Origin: Cynocephalus volans
Lineage: Eukaryota; Chordata; Mammalia; Dermoptera; Cynocephalidae
Direction of reading: 5' to 3'
Assembly: GCF_027409185.1 (NCBI RefSeq)
Contig: NC_084462.1
Coordinates: 23,349,577 to 23,413,576 of the forward strand
Length of the DNA: 64,000 nucleotides
This document shows, piece after piece, positions 1-38,588 of the stretch. Under the pieces are notes generated by a model. The model was not told the DNA's origin, did no database searches, and saw only the letters and a list, made by a program, of their open reading frames with translations. The translations under genes and the position numbers were made by a program. The number at the start of each line of letters is the position of its first letter. Position 1 is the stretch's first letter.

Positions 1-75
1 TATATGTTGCAATGGGGATTAAGTTACAACATGAGTTTCAGAGGGGACAGACATTTAAACTATAGCATCAATTTA
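1..75 (-). mobile_element. MaLR-type LTR, truncated by window edge
   Basis: The end of the same LTR seen whole at 55641-56115, ending in actatagca. It is part of the duplicated unit, so it was inserted before the duplication. Non-coding. Confidence 0.6.
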
Positions 76-2208
76 GAAAAGTATGTGTTTTGGAGGAAGA
101 TAAAAATGGAGTTTTCACAGGGGTTTTGTTTTCTAGAAGTATAAAAAAGGTTTTGGGTTCAGGTGAGCTAATTAAGTTGTGGATAATTAACAGATGACAC
201 TCTTATCATTCCTTGCTTGAATGTATTCTGTGTACTTCTCAGGTTGGGAACATAGAGAGGGAGATCTTTCACAACAGTACCCTTAGTATGGTTGTGACCT
301 GCACTTTTTTGTCTGTGGTGAGATGAGATGGAGTCCTTTGCTCTGGAAGATCCATTGGGGAGCTGTTTGAGTAACCAAGGAGATAGGGACTAGCATCTAA
401 ACCAATTTGTTGGGGTCTCACTCTTTTCCATAGTGACCCTTATCAGGAATGATAGGTGCTAAACAATAGTGTACCAGAGCAGCAGAGGACTTTTCAATCT
501 CCACATTAGCTTATGTAAAATATTTTGTTGTGATCAATAGCTGTTGCAAAGACACTTGCAGTCTCTAAGTTCAGTTTCTACATTTGTAAACCAGGAATAG
601 GAGCATGACCCTATTTAATAGTGTCCAGTGGAGCCATTGGAAGGAGGCAGAATTCCCCGGACTTTCAGTCCTACGTTTCCTGAGGATTGTCTCCCACCTC
701 CCCATGTCTTTTCTTTGCTGATATTCAAGTTTTCTGTCACTTCTTTCTGTAATTGCCTCTCTGTTGGGCTCTGCTGTCCCAGAGATTCCAGAGTATTCCA
801 TATGCACACCTCCATTCAAGCATACTTCTGTCTGTTACTCCACTGGGAGGCTGTTCCTGAGGAAGGGGACATGTGGCTTCCAGCCCACACCTGGCACAAT
901 ACCTACACATGACATTCACCCACTAGGCTTGAAAGAAGGCACAAATGAATAGATGTATTGTTGCATTACACTTGCCAGGAAGAGTGATGGATTTTTTTAG
1001 TGCCTCCAGGCGAAATCCTTAACCCAAAGGTTACAAACTATGATGGTAGACATTTCATTCTGCTTGACAAGCTCCCAAGTAAGGAAAAGGAGGCAGAAGA
1101 CATAGTTGTGACTTAATACATTTTACCAATGAGGTGTGCACCTACTCAGGCCAGTGTCGGGCAGGCCTGGGCACTTACAAGCAAGACAGATGGGAAGGGT
1201 TGGTGAGGTACGGGTGTCAGCTTCTGCAGAAGAGCTGAAAGTGGGAAAGGATAACAATAAAAGGAAGTACACAAGAACAGCTTAAACTTGTTCTATTTCT
1301 GTTGAGTTTTAAGAACTTCGAGGTTTTGTTTGTCATGTAATCTATGATTCTTCAGGCCAATATATGGAACAATATATGGAACAGCATATATGGAACATGG
1401 GTCAGAGTGATGATAATGAGCCAGTGTGATTCCCAAATGCTCAGCCATGGGATTTCTGCCATCAGGAGTGTAGCGGGGGCTCACAGGTGACAGTGACCGC
1501 TGTTACAGTCTTTCTCCTTATGGGCTCCTGGGGCCTGTTCTCCACCCATTAGAAGATCCCCCGCTCATTGCAAAGCAGGAAGCCATCTGCTCTGATCCCC
1601 ACTGCCCTGAAGAAAAAGCTCGAATCATCTTTTTGGAGCTCTGGGTGCTGTGTGTGCAGCCTGTAGTGACATCTGCCACGTCATTAGTGGCTAAGGTGGT
1701 TGGGATCCATCTGGCCATCCAGGCTGCCGCTCTCCCCTTTTCTCCCTTTACACCCACAGTTCTTGGACATGCAGTCTCTCCAGAGAGAGGAGGCTATTCT
1801 TTTGTTAAGAATCTGTCTAAATTGCTGTCTACTGCAGGACCATCTCAGGGACTGTTCAGGAAGCAGCATGAATCTCTACTGGTTGCTGCAGCCATCAGCT
1901 CCATATCTTGCATGTTGTGTGGCTCTTTGAGGGGCCCTGATGCCAACAGAATCTTCGTAGAACACTGTGAACTTTCAGTGATGGCATCTGAGGCCCAGCC
2001 AAGCTTTGTTGCTGTATAGTAATACAGGAAGATGGAGTGGTCACAAACAGTCACAGGAAAATGACATGCAAGAACCCAGCAATGTCACCTAACTCAGCTC
2101 AGCCAACCAGCTGCAAGCCCACTCCGTGGAAAGCACTCTGCTGGAGACGAGGGAGATTATGGTGAATGGTCCTCGGACTACACCCTTGAGAATCTCATGA
2201 TCTGGTAT
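76..2208. other. Upstream DNA of copy A, no gene seen
   Basis: Non-coding 5' flank shared with copy B (56126-58215). Open frames here (for example at 1633-2019) are not kept open along their length in copy B. No clear repeat beyond the LTR tail at the left edge. Confidence 0.6.
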
Positions 2209-2226
2209 AGAAAACATGTGCTAGAG

Positions 2227-2476
2227 GGCCGACCCCATGGCGCACTCGGGAGAGTGCGGCGCTGGGAGCGCAGCAGCGCTCCCGCCGCGGGTTCGGATCC
2301 TATATAGGGATGGCCAGGGCGCCCCAGTGAGCGAGGTGCGGCTGGTCACAAAAAAGACAAAAAAAAGAAAAAAAGAAAGTAGATGTTGTTATTACAGTTT
2401 CAGTAGCAGTAATAATAGTTCCTACTAAACAGTAAGTGCTAAATAAATATTAGTTTCCCCATTAAAAAAAAAAAAA
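2227..2476 (+). mobile_element. tRNA-Ile-like SINE with extra 3' segment, copy A only
   Basis: Head with A-box-like (2238-2250) and B-box (GGTTCGGATCC, 2290-2300) sequences and the CTATATAGGG motif, then an A-rich run. Perfect 18-bp target-site duplications flank it at 2209-2226 and 2477-2494. Copy B has the empty site, so insertion followed the duplication, or the copies were reshuffled. An 84-bp non-SINE segment (2379-2462) with AATAAA at 2442 precedes a second A tail. Confidence 0.9.
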
Positions 2477-2871
2477 AGAAAACATGTGCTAGAGTGTAGA
2501 GAGGGCAATAACAGTTGTGTGGGGAGAATAGAAGTTGCCCAGAGGAGGAGGTGGTTACATATGTTTGAGGAAGTTGGTGAGGAAAGTGTCTAACAGAAAG
2601 AAGGGATTCCGTCTGAGTTGGGTTTTGAAGGAAGAGTAGGAGACTTGTATGGGCACAGGGGATTCTAGGCAGAGGAAACTACCTGGGCAAAGATCTGTAG
2701 GTATAGCACGATTGGATGGATTTCAAGTATTTTGGAATGATGGCAGCATGGAGACCAGAGCAGGATAGAGATTTAATGCCAATGGCTTCACTTCAGTTTC
2801 TGACAAGAACCCATGACCTTTGAGCTTGTTGATAATATTGACTGAGTTGTTTATTGATTGACCACAGAATA

Positions 2872-2889
2872 TGAATTCAAAGGAGGTCA
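2872..2889 (+). promoter_or_regulatory. ER6 nuclear-receptor element (PXR/CAR type), copy A
   Basis: TGAATT-CAAAGG-AGGTCA is an everted repeat with a 6-base gap. It sits about 276 bases before the first ATG, where human CYP3A4 has its proximal ER6 (TGAACT-n6-AGGTCA). PXR/RXR and CAR/RXR bind such sites. A FOXA-like TGTTTATTG lies just upstream at 2849-2857. Confidence 0.8.
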
Positions 2890-3018
2890 AAGTAGTGGTG
2901 TCCATGATCCTTTGCCAACCGCCAGGGCGCAGAGGGCACCCGAATTCCTCCAGCTGCCGGAGGAGCACAGGTGGCCCTTCTACTGGCTGCTGCTCTGGCC
3001 CCACCTCTCTCCTCAGCA

Positions 3019-3026
3019 CATAAATA
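3019..3026 (+). promoter_or_regulatory. TATA-like box, copy A
   Basis: CATAAATA, about 130 bases before the ATG, at the position of the CYP3A TATA box. Transcription would start near 3045-3050. Confidence 0.65.
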
Positions 3027-3153
3027 CTCCAGGCAGCCCCAGTGAATCAGTGCTGGGCAGGGCAGGAAAGCTGTGTCTGCACAGCTCGGCAAGGAGCCGC
3101 ACACAGAGCCAAAAGGAAAACCCAGAGAAGAGAATTGGGGAAGGAAAATGGCG

Positions 3154-29794
<26,641 letters not shown>

Positions 29795-29870
29795 CTTTCC
29801 CTAAGGACTTCGGCTTTGTTCTTCAAGGAAGCTGTACCCCAGAGCACCAGAGGTCTCAATTCACTTTTTG

Positions 29871-29876
29871 AATAAA
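29871..29876 (+). terminator. Poly(A) signal AATAAA, proximal
   Basis: AATAAA 77 bases after the stop codon. It would give a very short 3'UTR; use is unproven. Confidence 0.45.
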
Positions 29877-30155
29877 ACCCAGAAATGGAGATGGGCTTCA
29901 CCTACTGCAGTTGATGAATGATTAGGGATTCTGTGCACTCACTCAGCTTTCTGTGTAGAGTATTGAACAGTGTGTAATATAAAGGAAGTGACTAAATCAG
30001 TGCCAGATATGTAGACTTGGCTTTTCTGGTTCTCTGATCAGAGAATAAACATTTCACAACAATTTTATCAGCAGTGTTTAATGAAAATGTGAATTATTGT
30101 GGTGACTCTAGTCGTAACATTTACACCACGTTTTGTTTGTTATATTCTGTAAGTA

Positions 30156-30237
30156 TGAGGGTACTTCAGAAAGTTTATAGAAAAATGGAATTGAAAGATA
30201 ATACGAATTCTGCTGTGAACTTTTTGAAGACCTCTCC
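30156..30237 (+). mobile_element. Palindromic MITE copy 3, in the CYP3A 3'UTR
   Basis: 82 bp between TA dinucleotides (30154-30155 and 30238-30239), with inverted ends built on gtacttcagaaagtt and aactttttgaag. It sits directly before the distal poly(A) signal. The human 3'UTR as I recall it lacks it here. Confidence 0.75.
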
Positions 30238-30255
30238 TATTAAATTGAGCAAGTC

Positions 30256-30261
30256 AATAAA
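30256..30261 (+). terminator. Poly(A) signal AATAAA, distal
   Basis: AATAAA in a context (caataaacacc) matching the main human CYP3A4 signal as I recall it. It lies 19 bases after a MITE insertion, so the signal is kept but its upstream elements are displaced. Confidence 0.6.
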
Positions 30262-30281
30262 CACCTCTGTGCAAAAGTAAT

Positions 30282-32225
30282 ATCCAATGCCTTTATGCCC
30301 TTCAGGGGGGAATCTATAGAACTGAATCAGTGAGAACCAGCAACTAAATAGTTTTGATTATTTTAATGACTGGTCACCAGGGACCTTTTTCAGTACTTCA
30401 ATTTGATTATTAAGGTAGAGTTAATCTGTTGTGTCTCTGCCCATTTCTTAGAAAGTGTGTTCATAGCTGAATTCTGCCTGTTTTTGAAGCACATACTTTT
30501 TCTAACACTTAACCGAGGCACTGATTATTATACAATGAGTTTTGATTTGATGTATTTACCTCATCTCCCCTGATATTTATGAAGGAGACATGTTTTACTA
30601 TACCGCTTTGTATTCCATCTTCAACTCCCAGCTGTCTTAACATAATGAACATTGAATAAGGAACGGTTGATTGTTCCATTGCTTGGGCAGCAAGACACTC
30701 GTCAGTTTTAGGTGGTACCAGAAGCTTCACACGGTTCTTTTTCCTTTTCTGCTCTTGCCCTTTCCTTCCCTTTCTGAACAATCCAGTTCTAAGGCAACCT
30801 GGTGAGGCACAGGAGGTGGCAGGCTCACACTGGGGCAAAAGAGGGAGTCATGGTGGTTCCAAGTCAGAGGGTGAGGAAGGCAACCATGGGAGGGGCAGCT
30901 TGTATGGCTTTGGATGCGTGGGCAAGATGAGAAGGGGTGCACAAGAGGGGTGGCCCTGAAACAGCAGCCAGAGCCCACATAGGATGTGCAGAACCCAGGT
31001 GAGGTAAGGAGGGCCTCTGAGAGCGGGAAGGGATGGATGGGGGTTGGCTACATAAAGCGGGATTGATCAAATAAGTAAACATACTAAGGATAATGGAAGC
31101 CAGAGTTCTCCCTGTTTGAGGAGGGAGTCACTGATTCAGAGTGAACCCTGTGGAGTCAGATTGGAATGGAATGTATCAGTGTAAATTGATGCTTTTCTAG
31201 ATGCACAGATGGATGATAGATGTAAGTGCATGTGCACGTATGTGTGTGTATAGAAATGTATTCCCTACTTCTCTTTGCTGATAAGGCTGAAAGAGACATT
31301 TTAATAGCAATGAGCACACCTAGTACCTAGATCTTGGCTTATGAATACTAATTTCCACTGAAAGGAACCAGCTCCGCTTAGACAAATGGCTTATTCCAGG
31401 GTTAGTGACAGGGAAGTAGCAGATGAGCCTGAAACCGCTTGCTGTGCCAGAAGGCAAGAAAATGCTCAAAAATGATGGGGACGTATTGAAAGGACACAGA
31501 AGCAGCTTGAGGCACTTCCACTGACCAAATCAGGGACAACTTGGTCTTCATAAATAATGATATTCAGAGATTATAGTCCATGAAATAAGATAGAAAAACA
31601 TGAGTACCGACAGGTATATACAAATGAATAAATTGAAATTTTGATATTGCACAGTTTCAAAGTATTACTGCAAAAATACCCATGAACTACAAAGGGAAAA
31701 GAGTAACTTTACAGTGGAGAAACATGGCAGATGCCTCCTGAATCAAGTGATCCGGGTGGATATCATCAGGAGTGGGGCACATCGATCTTGGGCCACCTGA
31801 TAGGACACAGTGAGAAGAACAGAGTGTCACCACTGTGATATTCCCATCAAGGAGGCAAACCTGAAGAAGATCATGAAAAAACATCAAGACAAATCCAGAC
31901 TGAGGAATATTGTACTCCTGCCCTGTTCATGGCACGTAATCTTGAAAAGAATCAATGTCTAACCAAAGACAGACTGAGAAGTGTTGCAGACTGAAGGAGA
32001 CTGAAGAGACAAGATGCCTAAACACACAGTTGGACTGGATCCTTCTGCTATTAAAGACGTTATTGTGACAGCAGGGGGAATGCGAATGGGGTCTGAGGAT
32101 CAGATGGCTGAAATGCATCAGTGTAGCCTACTGATCATGATGGTCCTATTGTGGTAACAGAGGGGAATATTCTCCTCTATTTGCAGGAAAGGATTATAAA
32201 ATATCAGATTAACCATTTACTCTCA
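30282..32225. other. Intergenic DNA downstream of copy A
   Basis: The first 200 bases still resemble CYP3A4 3'-flanking sequence. From about 31490 there is an old interspersed repeat of unresolved family. No gene. Confidence 0.55.
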
Positions 32226-32241
32226 GGAATATAATTCTTTC

Positions 32242-32322
32242 TTTTTTTCTTTTTTTTTTTTTAAATTTTATTTTGTCGATATACATTTTGGCTGATTATT
32301 GCTCCCCATCACCAAAACCTCT
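32242..32322 (-). mobile_element. Tiny 5'-truncated L1
   Basis: An 81-bp L1 3' end in antisense, starting with a poly(T) run. It is flanked by perfect 16-bp duplications (ggaatataattctttc) at 32226-32241 and 32323-32338. Its end resembles that of the L1 at 38589. Confidence 0.8.
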
Positions 32323-32338
32323 GGAATATAATTCTTTC

Positions 32339-34599
32339 AACAAACTTTTCTGTAAGTTTGTGATTGTTTGAGGAGAAAGGGCACACAGGCACCTTCTGCT
32401 CATACAGCCTTCCCTGCTCTCTCACTTCAGTCTTGCTGGCGTTCTTCAGGTAATAGACGGAAGCAGCACCACACAGCACTTCAGGGCATGATCTCTGAAG
32501 CTGGAGTTCCTGGGTGTTGAATCCCAGCTCAATCTAGGGCTAAGTCAAGACCAACCAGTGGCTTTGGGCAAATGAGAAAAAGGCACCTCCTTTGCATAGT
32601 TTGGCCTGCAGAGTTTGAATTGAATTTCAGCGCCTAGAAGGCCCTCAGCTGAATGCCAGTGTGCACAGATTAGCTCTGGCTTAGCCACTGTCTTAGGTCA
32701 GGTTTCCTAAAGCAGAGCTTGAGATGGGGATTCTGGTGCACATGTTTTCTTGAGACAGAGCTCTCAAGAGAAATACAGTCGGGGAGGTGGGTGGCTAGGA
32801 GGGAAAAGCTGACTGGACATGTGGTCTGGACAGCTCCCCTTGGGGAGTTAACTTCCCAGTAGCTCCTTTCTTTATAAATAAGTCTATCTCCTCTTTCAAT
32901 AAAGCATTGCTTGCTTTACTGCTTGGTGCATTGTTTGTTTCTATGTCTTTGAGACCCAAGAGCCTAATTTGGTAAAATTACCAACTAGAGATGGTCATCT
33001 GAATCTTGGTTTCCAGGATTTTTATTCACTATCAGCTATGCATGCATTGAGCACCTGTGTATCTGGTCTTTCTTATTTAGTCTCTAGCCTATTCAGAGGT
33101 CAAACTGATAAAGCATGGCCTGAGACCTGCACCTTAAATCATATTGTTAGAAAAAACTACCTGGCATGCCTCACACCCTCCAGATAAACCAAGATATTCC
33201 TATTAGGCAGCATATTCCAATGGCTTAAAGATTATGTCCTGGTCAGGGTCAGTCCTTTCTTCAGAATGTGCATAGTCTGGACAGCCCAGGCCTGCTGCAT
33301 GAACCCTTTGCTGTGCACTCTTGTGGCTCTTTCCTGTCATTCACATCTCAGCACAAACGTGGCCTCCTCAGAAAGACCTTAGCCAACCAGCCAACCTGAA
33401 CTACTCTCCATCACTTTCCCTTGGTTTATCTTCATCACTGCTCTTCTGACCACCGTATATTTTTCAGTTTATCACCTACCTTCTCCCTCTAGAATGTAAG
33501 GTTTTTGAGAGTAGAGACTGTTGTCTGTGTTATATTTGAAGTGCCAAGAAGAGAATAGCAAAGAATAAGCATTTAATACAAACTTTTTGATGAGTGAAGG
33601 AATCTGGACAATGAACTGATTTCTAATATCTTTTCTAGCTCTAAACTACCATCAATCAAGTTAATTGACTCATATTTCCTAACCAGAATAAGGGAAGACT
33701 ATTTTCCCTATGATAGTTCCTCCTGAAATTTCTCAAGGCAGGGTTAGGCAAGAGCAGGCACCTGAGAAAAGCTTGCTGAACTGGCAGTGTTAGGGATCAG
33801 TCACTCTTACAAGCATTAGATTCTGTGAAAGGAGAGTGGAGCCAGCTGGAGTATCTTGCCTAAGTTCTATAGCATTCCAGAACTTTTCTTTATCCAATCA
33901 ATATCTGTCAAAGTCCTATTGCTTCCCAGGCACTGTTTCCATGTTGAGGATGTGGAAGTAAACTGGACAACGGGGGTTCCTGCCTTCGTGGGGCTCACAT
34001 CCTAGTGGGGAGAGAGACAGCAAACAAGAAAGCAAAGAAATTCAGTAATTACATATTGCTCAAGTGCCAAGAAGGAAATGAACCTGGGGCTGAGGGTGAA
34101 AGTAATAGGGTGGGTGGATCCTGTTAGCCCAAAGGGTCAGGGAAGTCCTCTTTGAGGAGCAGGGATTTCAAGCTGAGACATGAAAAGTCAGGCATCCACA
34201 CCATGAACAGCCATGGGAAGAGCATTATAGGTGGTGGAAACAGCAAGTGCAAAGACCCTGAGGCATGAAGGGGCTTGGGTTTGTTTGACTAATGACAGAG
34301 GACCCATGGGGCTGGAAGATGCAGAGTGGGGTGAGGTAGTAAAAGGAAATGAGTGTGGGAGGGGAACCTATTGGAAGGTCTTTGGACTGGCTTGGGGGTA
34401 GGGGCCAGAGTGAAAGTGGGAGGTATGTTGGGAGCCATCGTAGCTCATTTAGGTGAAAGGTGGTTGCTTGGGCCAGGGTGATGGCAGTGGTGATATCAAG
34501 GGTCTGACAGGCAGGGGTACTGGGAATGAGAAGAGGCTAAGATGACATTAGAAAGACATTTAAACTCTTAAAATCTATTGCTGATTATTGTTTCCAAAA
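32339..34599. other. Intergenic DNA with old repeats
   Basis: An L2-like 3' part lies at about 33290-33600 (aatgtaaggtttttgagag, ending gatgagtgaag). Region 33900-34300 carries an old repeat-like text (gcaagtgcaaagaccctgag). No gene. Confidence 0.5.
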
Positions 34600-37500
34600 T
34601 TTTAGAATGAGAATTTTTTATTATTATTATTAGGTTCTTAAATGAATATTCATGAGATACAAAGCTAATTGTCACCCCTCGTGCCCATGATGTGAGGGCC
34701 AGGTTCATACTGGCAGCATACCCATTACCAGAAATTACTTTTGTATCTTGTGTCCCCCACCCAGCTATCCTCCAACCTCTGCCTCCTGCCTCTTTCCCCC
34801 CAACTGCACTTTGTAACCCTAGGAATGTTCCCTCCCTCTGTAAGACCAACGCACTACTGTGGTCTTTCTTTCCTTCATTCTTTCTCCCTTTGCTCCCACG
34901 TATGAGTGAGCACATGCAGTCTTTATCCCTCTGTGCTTTGCTTATTTCATTCAACATAAATTTCTCCAGGTTCATCCCTGTTTTTGCAAATGAGATTATT
35001 TCATTCTTTTTTATGGCAGAGTAGTATTCCATGGTGTAAATATACCACAGTTTCCTTATCCAATCATCCATTGATGGACAGTTATTTTGGTTCCTTATCT
35101 TGGCTATTGTAAACAGAGCTGTGATGAACATGGGAGTGCAGGTATCCCTTCGACATGATGATTTCCATTCCTATGTGTATATACCCAGAACAGGGCTTGC
35201 TGGATTGTATGGAAGATCTATCTGTTGTTGTTTGAGAAACCTCCATACTGTTTTCCATAGTGGTTGTACGAATTTACAGTCCCACCAACAGTGTAGGAGT
35301 GTTCCCTTCTCTCCGCACCCTATCCAGCATTTTTTATTCATCATCTTTGCCTATTTTTTAATTGGGTTATTTGTTTTTTTTTTACTGTATAATTGCTTGA
35401 GTTCTATGTACATTCTAGATATTAATCCCTTGTCAGATGCATAGTTAGCAAAAATTTTCTCCCACTCTGTAAGTCGTCATTTCACTCTGTTGATTGTTTC
35501 CTTTGCTGTGTGGAAGCTTTTTAGTTTGATATAGTCCCATTTGTTCATTTTTTCTTTTGTTGTTTGTGCTTTCGGGCTCATATTCATAAAGCCTGTGCCC
35601 AGTCCTAATTGCTGAAGTGTTTCACCTATATTTTCCCTTAGTAATTTTACAGTTTCAGGTCTTATACTTAAGTCTTTAATCCATTTTGAGTTGATTTTAG
35701 TGTATGGTGAGAGATGCATATCTAGTTTCATTCTTCTGCATATGGATATCCAGTTTTCCCAGCACCACTTGTTGAAGAGACAGTCTTTTCCCCAATGTAG
35801 ATTTTTGTTGCCTTTGTCCAATATCAGATGGTTATAAGCCTGATGGTTTATTTTTCGATTCTCAGTACTACTCCACTGGTCTGAATGTCTGTTTTTATAT
35901 CAGTACCATGCTCTTTTGGTTACAGTAGCTTTGTAGTATAGTTTGAAGTCAGGTAGTGTTATGCCTCTGGCTTTTTTTTTTTTAAACTCAGGATTGCTTT
36001 GGCTATTCGAGGTCTTTTGTTTTTCCATATGAAAGGTCAGATTGTTTTTTCCATTTCTGTGAAGAATGTCTTTGGTTTTTTGATGGGGATTGCATTGAAT
36101 CTGTAGATCGCTTTGGGTAGGATAGACATTTTCACAGCGTTCATTCTTCCAATCCAAGAGTGTGGAATATCTTTCCATCTTTTTGTGTCTTCTTTAATTT
36201 CTTTCAGAGGTGGTTTGTAGTTCTCATTGTAGAGGTCTTTCACGTCTTTGGTTATATTGATCCCTTCATATCTTATTTTTTTGTGACAATTGTAAATGTT
36301 CTTACTTTCTTTATTTCTCTATCTGTTAATTCATTACTTGAGTATATAAATGCTACTGATTTGAGGCATTTATTTCATATCCTGCAATGTTACTGAAGTT
36401 ATTAACCAGCTCTAGAAATTTTTTGATAGAGTCTTTAGGTTTTCCTATGTATACTATCATGTAATCGGCAAGTAGAGGAAGTTTGACTTCATCTTTTCCA
36501 ATCTGGATTCCCTTTACTTCTTTCTCTTGCCTGATTGCTCTGGCTAGCACCTCCAGTACTATGTTAAATAGATGTGTTGAGAATGGGCATCCTTGTCTTG
36601 TTCCTGTTCTTAAGGGAAAGGCCTTCAGTTTTCCCCCATTCAGAATGATATTGGCAGTAGGCTTGTCATAAATGGCTTTTGATGTGTTGAGATATTTTCC
36701 TTCTCTGCCTAATTTGTTGAGAGTCTTTATCATGAAAGGATGTGGAATTTTGTCAAATGCTTTTCAGCATCTATTGAGATAATGATATGTTCTTTCCTTG
36801 AGTTTTTTGATGTGATATATCACATTTATTCACTTTCATATGTTGAACCATCCTCGCATCCCTGGGATGAATCCCACTTGATCATAGTGTATAATTTAAA
36901 AAATATGCTGCTGTATTCTGATTGCTAATATTTTGTTGAGGATTTCAGCATCTGGGTTCATCAAGGATATTGGCCTATAATTTTCTTTTTTTTGTTGCTT
37001 CTTTATCTGGTTTTAGAATCAGAATTATGTTGGCCTCAGAATGAGTTTGGGAGAGTAGCATCTGTTTCAATTGTTTTGAACAGTTTGAGGAGAATTGGTA
37101 TTAACTCCTCTTTAAAAGTCTGATAGAATTCAGCTGAAAAACCTTTCGGACCCGGACTTTTCTTTGTTTGAAGATTGCTAATTACTGATTCAATCTCCTT
37201 GCTTGTTATTGGTGTGTTCAGGTTTTCTATCTCTTCTTGGTTCAGTCTTGGTAGTTTGTATGTGTCGAGAAACTTATCCATATCTTCCAGACTTTCATAT
37301 TTGTTGTCATACAGTTGTTTATAACAGTCTCTAATGATTCTTTGTATTTCTGTTGTATCAGTTGTAATGTCCCCCTTTTCATTTCTGATTTTTGTTATTT
37401 GGGTCTTCTCTCTTCTTTTTTTTTGTTAATCTAGCTAATGTTTTGTCTATTTTATTTTTCTTCTCAAAAAACCAACTGTTTTGTTGATCTTTTCTATTGT

Positions 37501-38588
37501 TTTTTGGGTCTCTATTTCATTTAGTTCTGCTCTGATCTTAATTATTTCTTTCCATCTACTACCTTTAGGTTTAGATTGTTGTTTTTCAAGTTCTTTGAGG
37601 TGTAGTGTTAGGTCTTTTATTTTAAGTCTTTCCATTGTTTTGATATAAGCATTTATTGCAATAAATTTGCCTCCTAGTACTGCTTTTTCGGTATCCCACA
37701 GGTTGTGGTATGATGCATGTTTATTTTCATTAGTTTCTAGAAAATTTTGATTTCTTTTAAAATTTGTTTTGGACCCATAGGTCATTCAGGAGCCTATTAT
37801 TTAGTTTCCTTTTATTTGTATAGCTTGCAGAGTTTTGCTTATTGTTTATTTCCAATTTTAGTACATTGTGGTCAGAAAAGATACTTGGAATGATTTCAAT
37901 TTTTAAAAATTTGCTGAGACTAGATCTGTGACCTAATATGTGGTCTATCCTGGAGAATGTAGCATGAGCTGATGAGGATAAAGTATATTATTTAGTTTTT
38001 GTGTGAAATGTTTTATATATATCTGTCTGGTCCAGTTGGTGTAAGGTGTAGATTAAATCCTGTGTCTCTTTGTTGACTTGTTGCCCAGAAGATCTGTCCC
38101 ATTCTGAGAGAGGGGTGTTCAGATTACCCAGTATTAATATATTAGGGCCTATTTCTTTCCTTAGGTCTAAGAGTGTTTGCTTTATATATCTAGGTACTGC
38201 AGTATTGGGTGCATACATGTTTATGAGTGTTATGCCTCCTAGCTGGATAGATTCCTTTATCAGTATATAGTGTCCTTCTTTGACTCTTTTTATGTTTTTT
38301 GGTTTAAAGTCTATTTTGCCCAATATAAGAATAGCTACTCCTGATCGTTTTTGGTTTGCATATGCATGGTATATTTTTTTCCATCCCTTCACTTTTAGTC
38401 TATGTGTGTCTCTACAGGTGAGGTGGATCTCTTGAAGACAGCATATACTTGGGTCTAGCTTTTTAATCCAATCAGTCAGTCTGTGTCTTTTGAACGGGGA
38501 GTTTCATCCATTCACATTTAGGGTAGTTATTGACAAGTGTTGCTTAATTCCTATCATTTAATTTCTTCTTGATTTTTTAAGTATGTTT
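34600..38588 (-). mobile_element. Outer antisense L1, 3' half (ORF2)
   Basis: Minus strand. The ORF2 C-terminal end is near 34850-35130 ([20 protein letters not shown]); the remains run through reverse transcriptase to the endonuclease at about 37988-38392 (GVAILILGKIDFKPK). Broken by stops and frame changes. It ends where a second L1 begins, and its missing 5' part most likely continues at 43556. Confidence 0.85.

Larger units (their letters stand above)
29795..30280 (+). other. CYP3A: CYP3A copy A 3'UTR
   Basis: The sequence after the stop follows the human CYP3A4 3'UTR as I recall it (GACTTCGGCTTTG, then GGGATTCTGTGCA). Two AATAAA hexamers, at 29871 and 30256, give a short and a longer possible 3'UTR. 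A palindromic MITE interrupts the longer form. The right end is approximate. Confidence 0.7.

Noticed and set aside
1633-2019. 128-codon open frame upstream of copy A
   Set aside because: The matching stretch in copy B keeps only its last part open (57838-58035), so the frame is not conserved.
2227-2310. A functional tRNA-Ile gene
   Set aside because: Boxes are present but the body, A-rich tail and target-site duplications show a SINE; the cloverleaf is not preserved.
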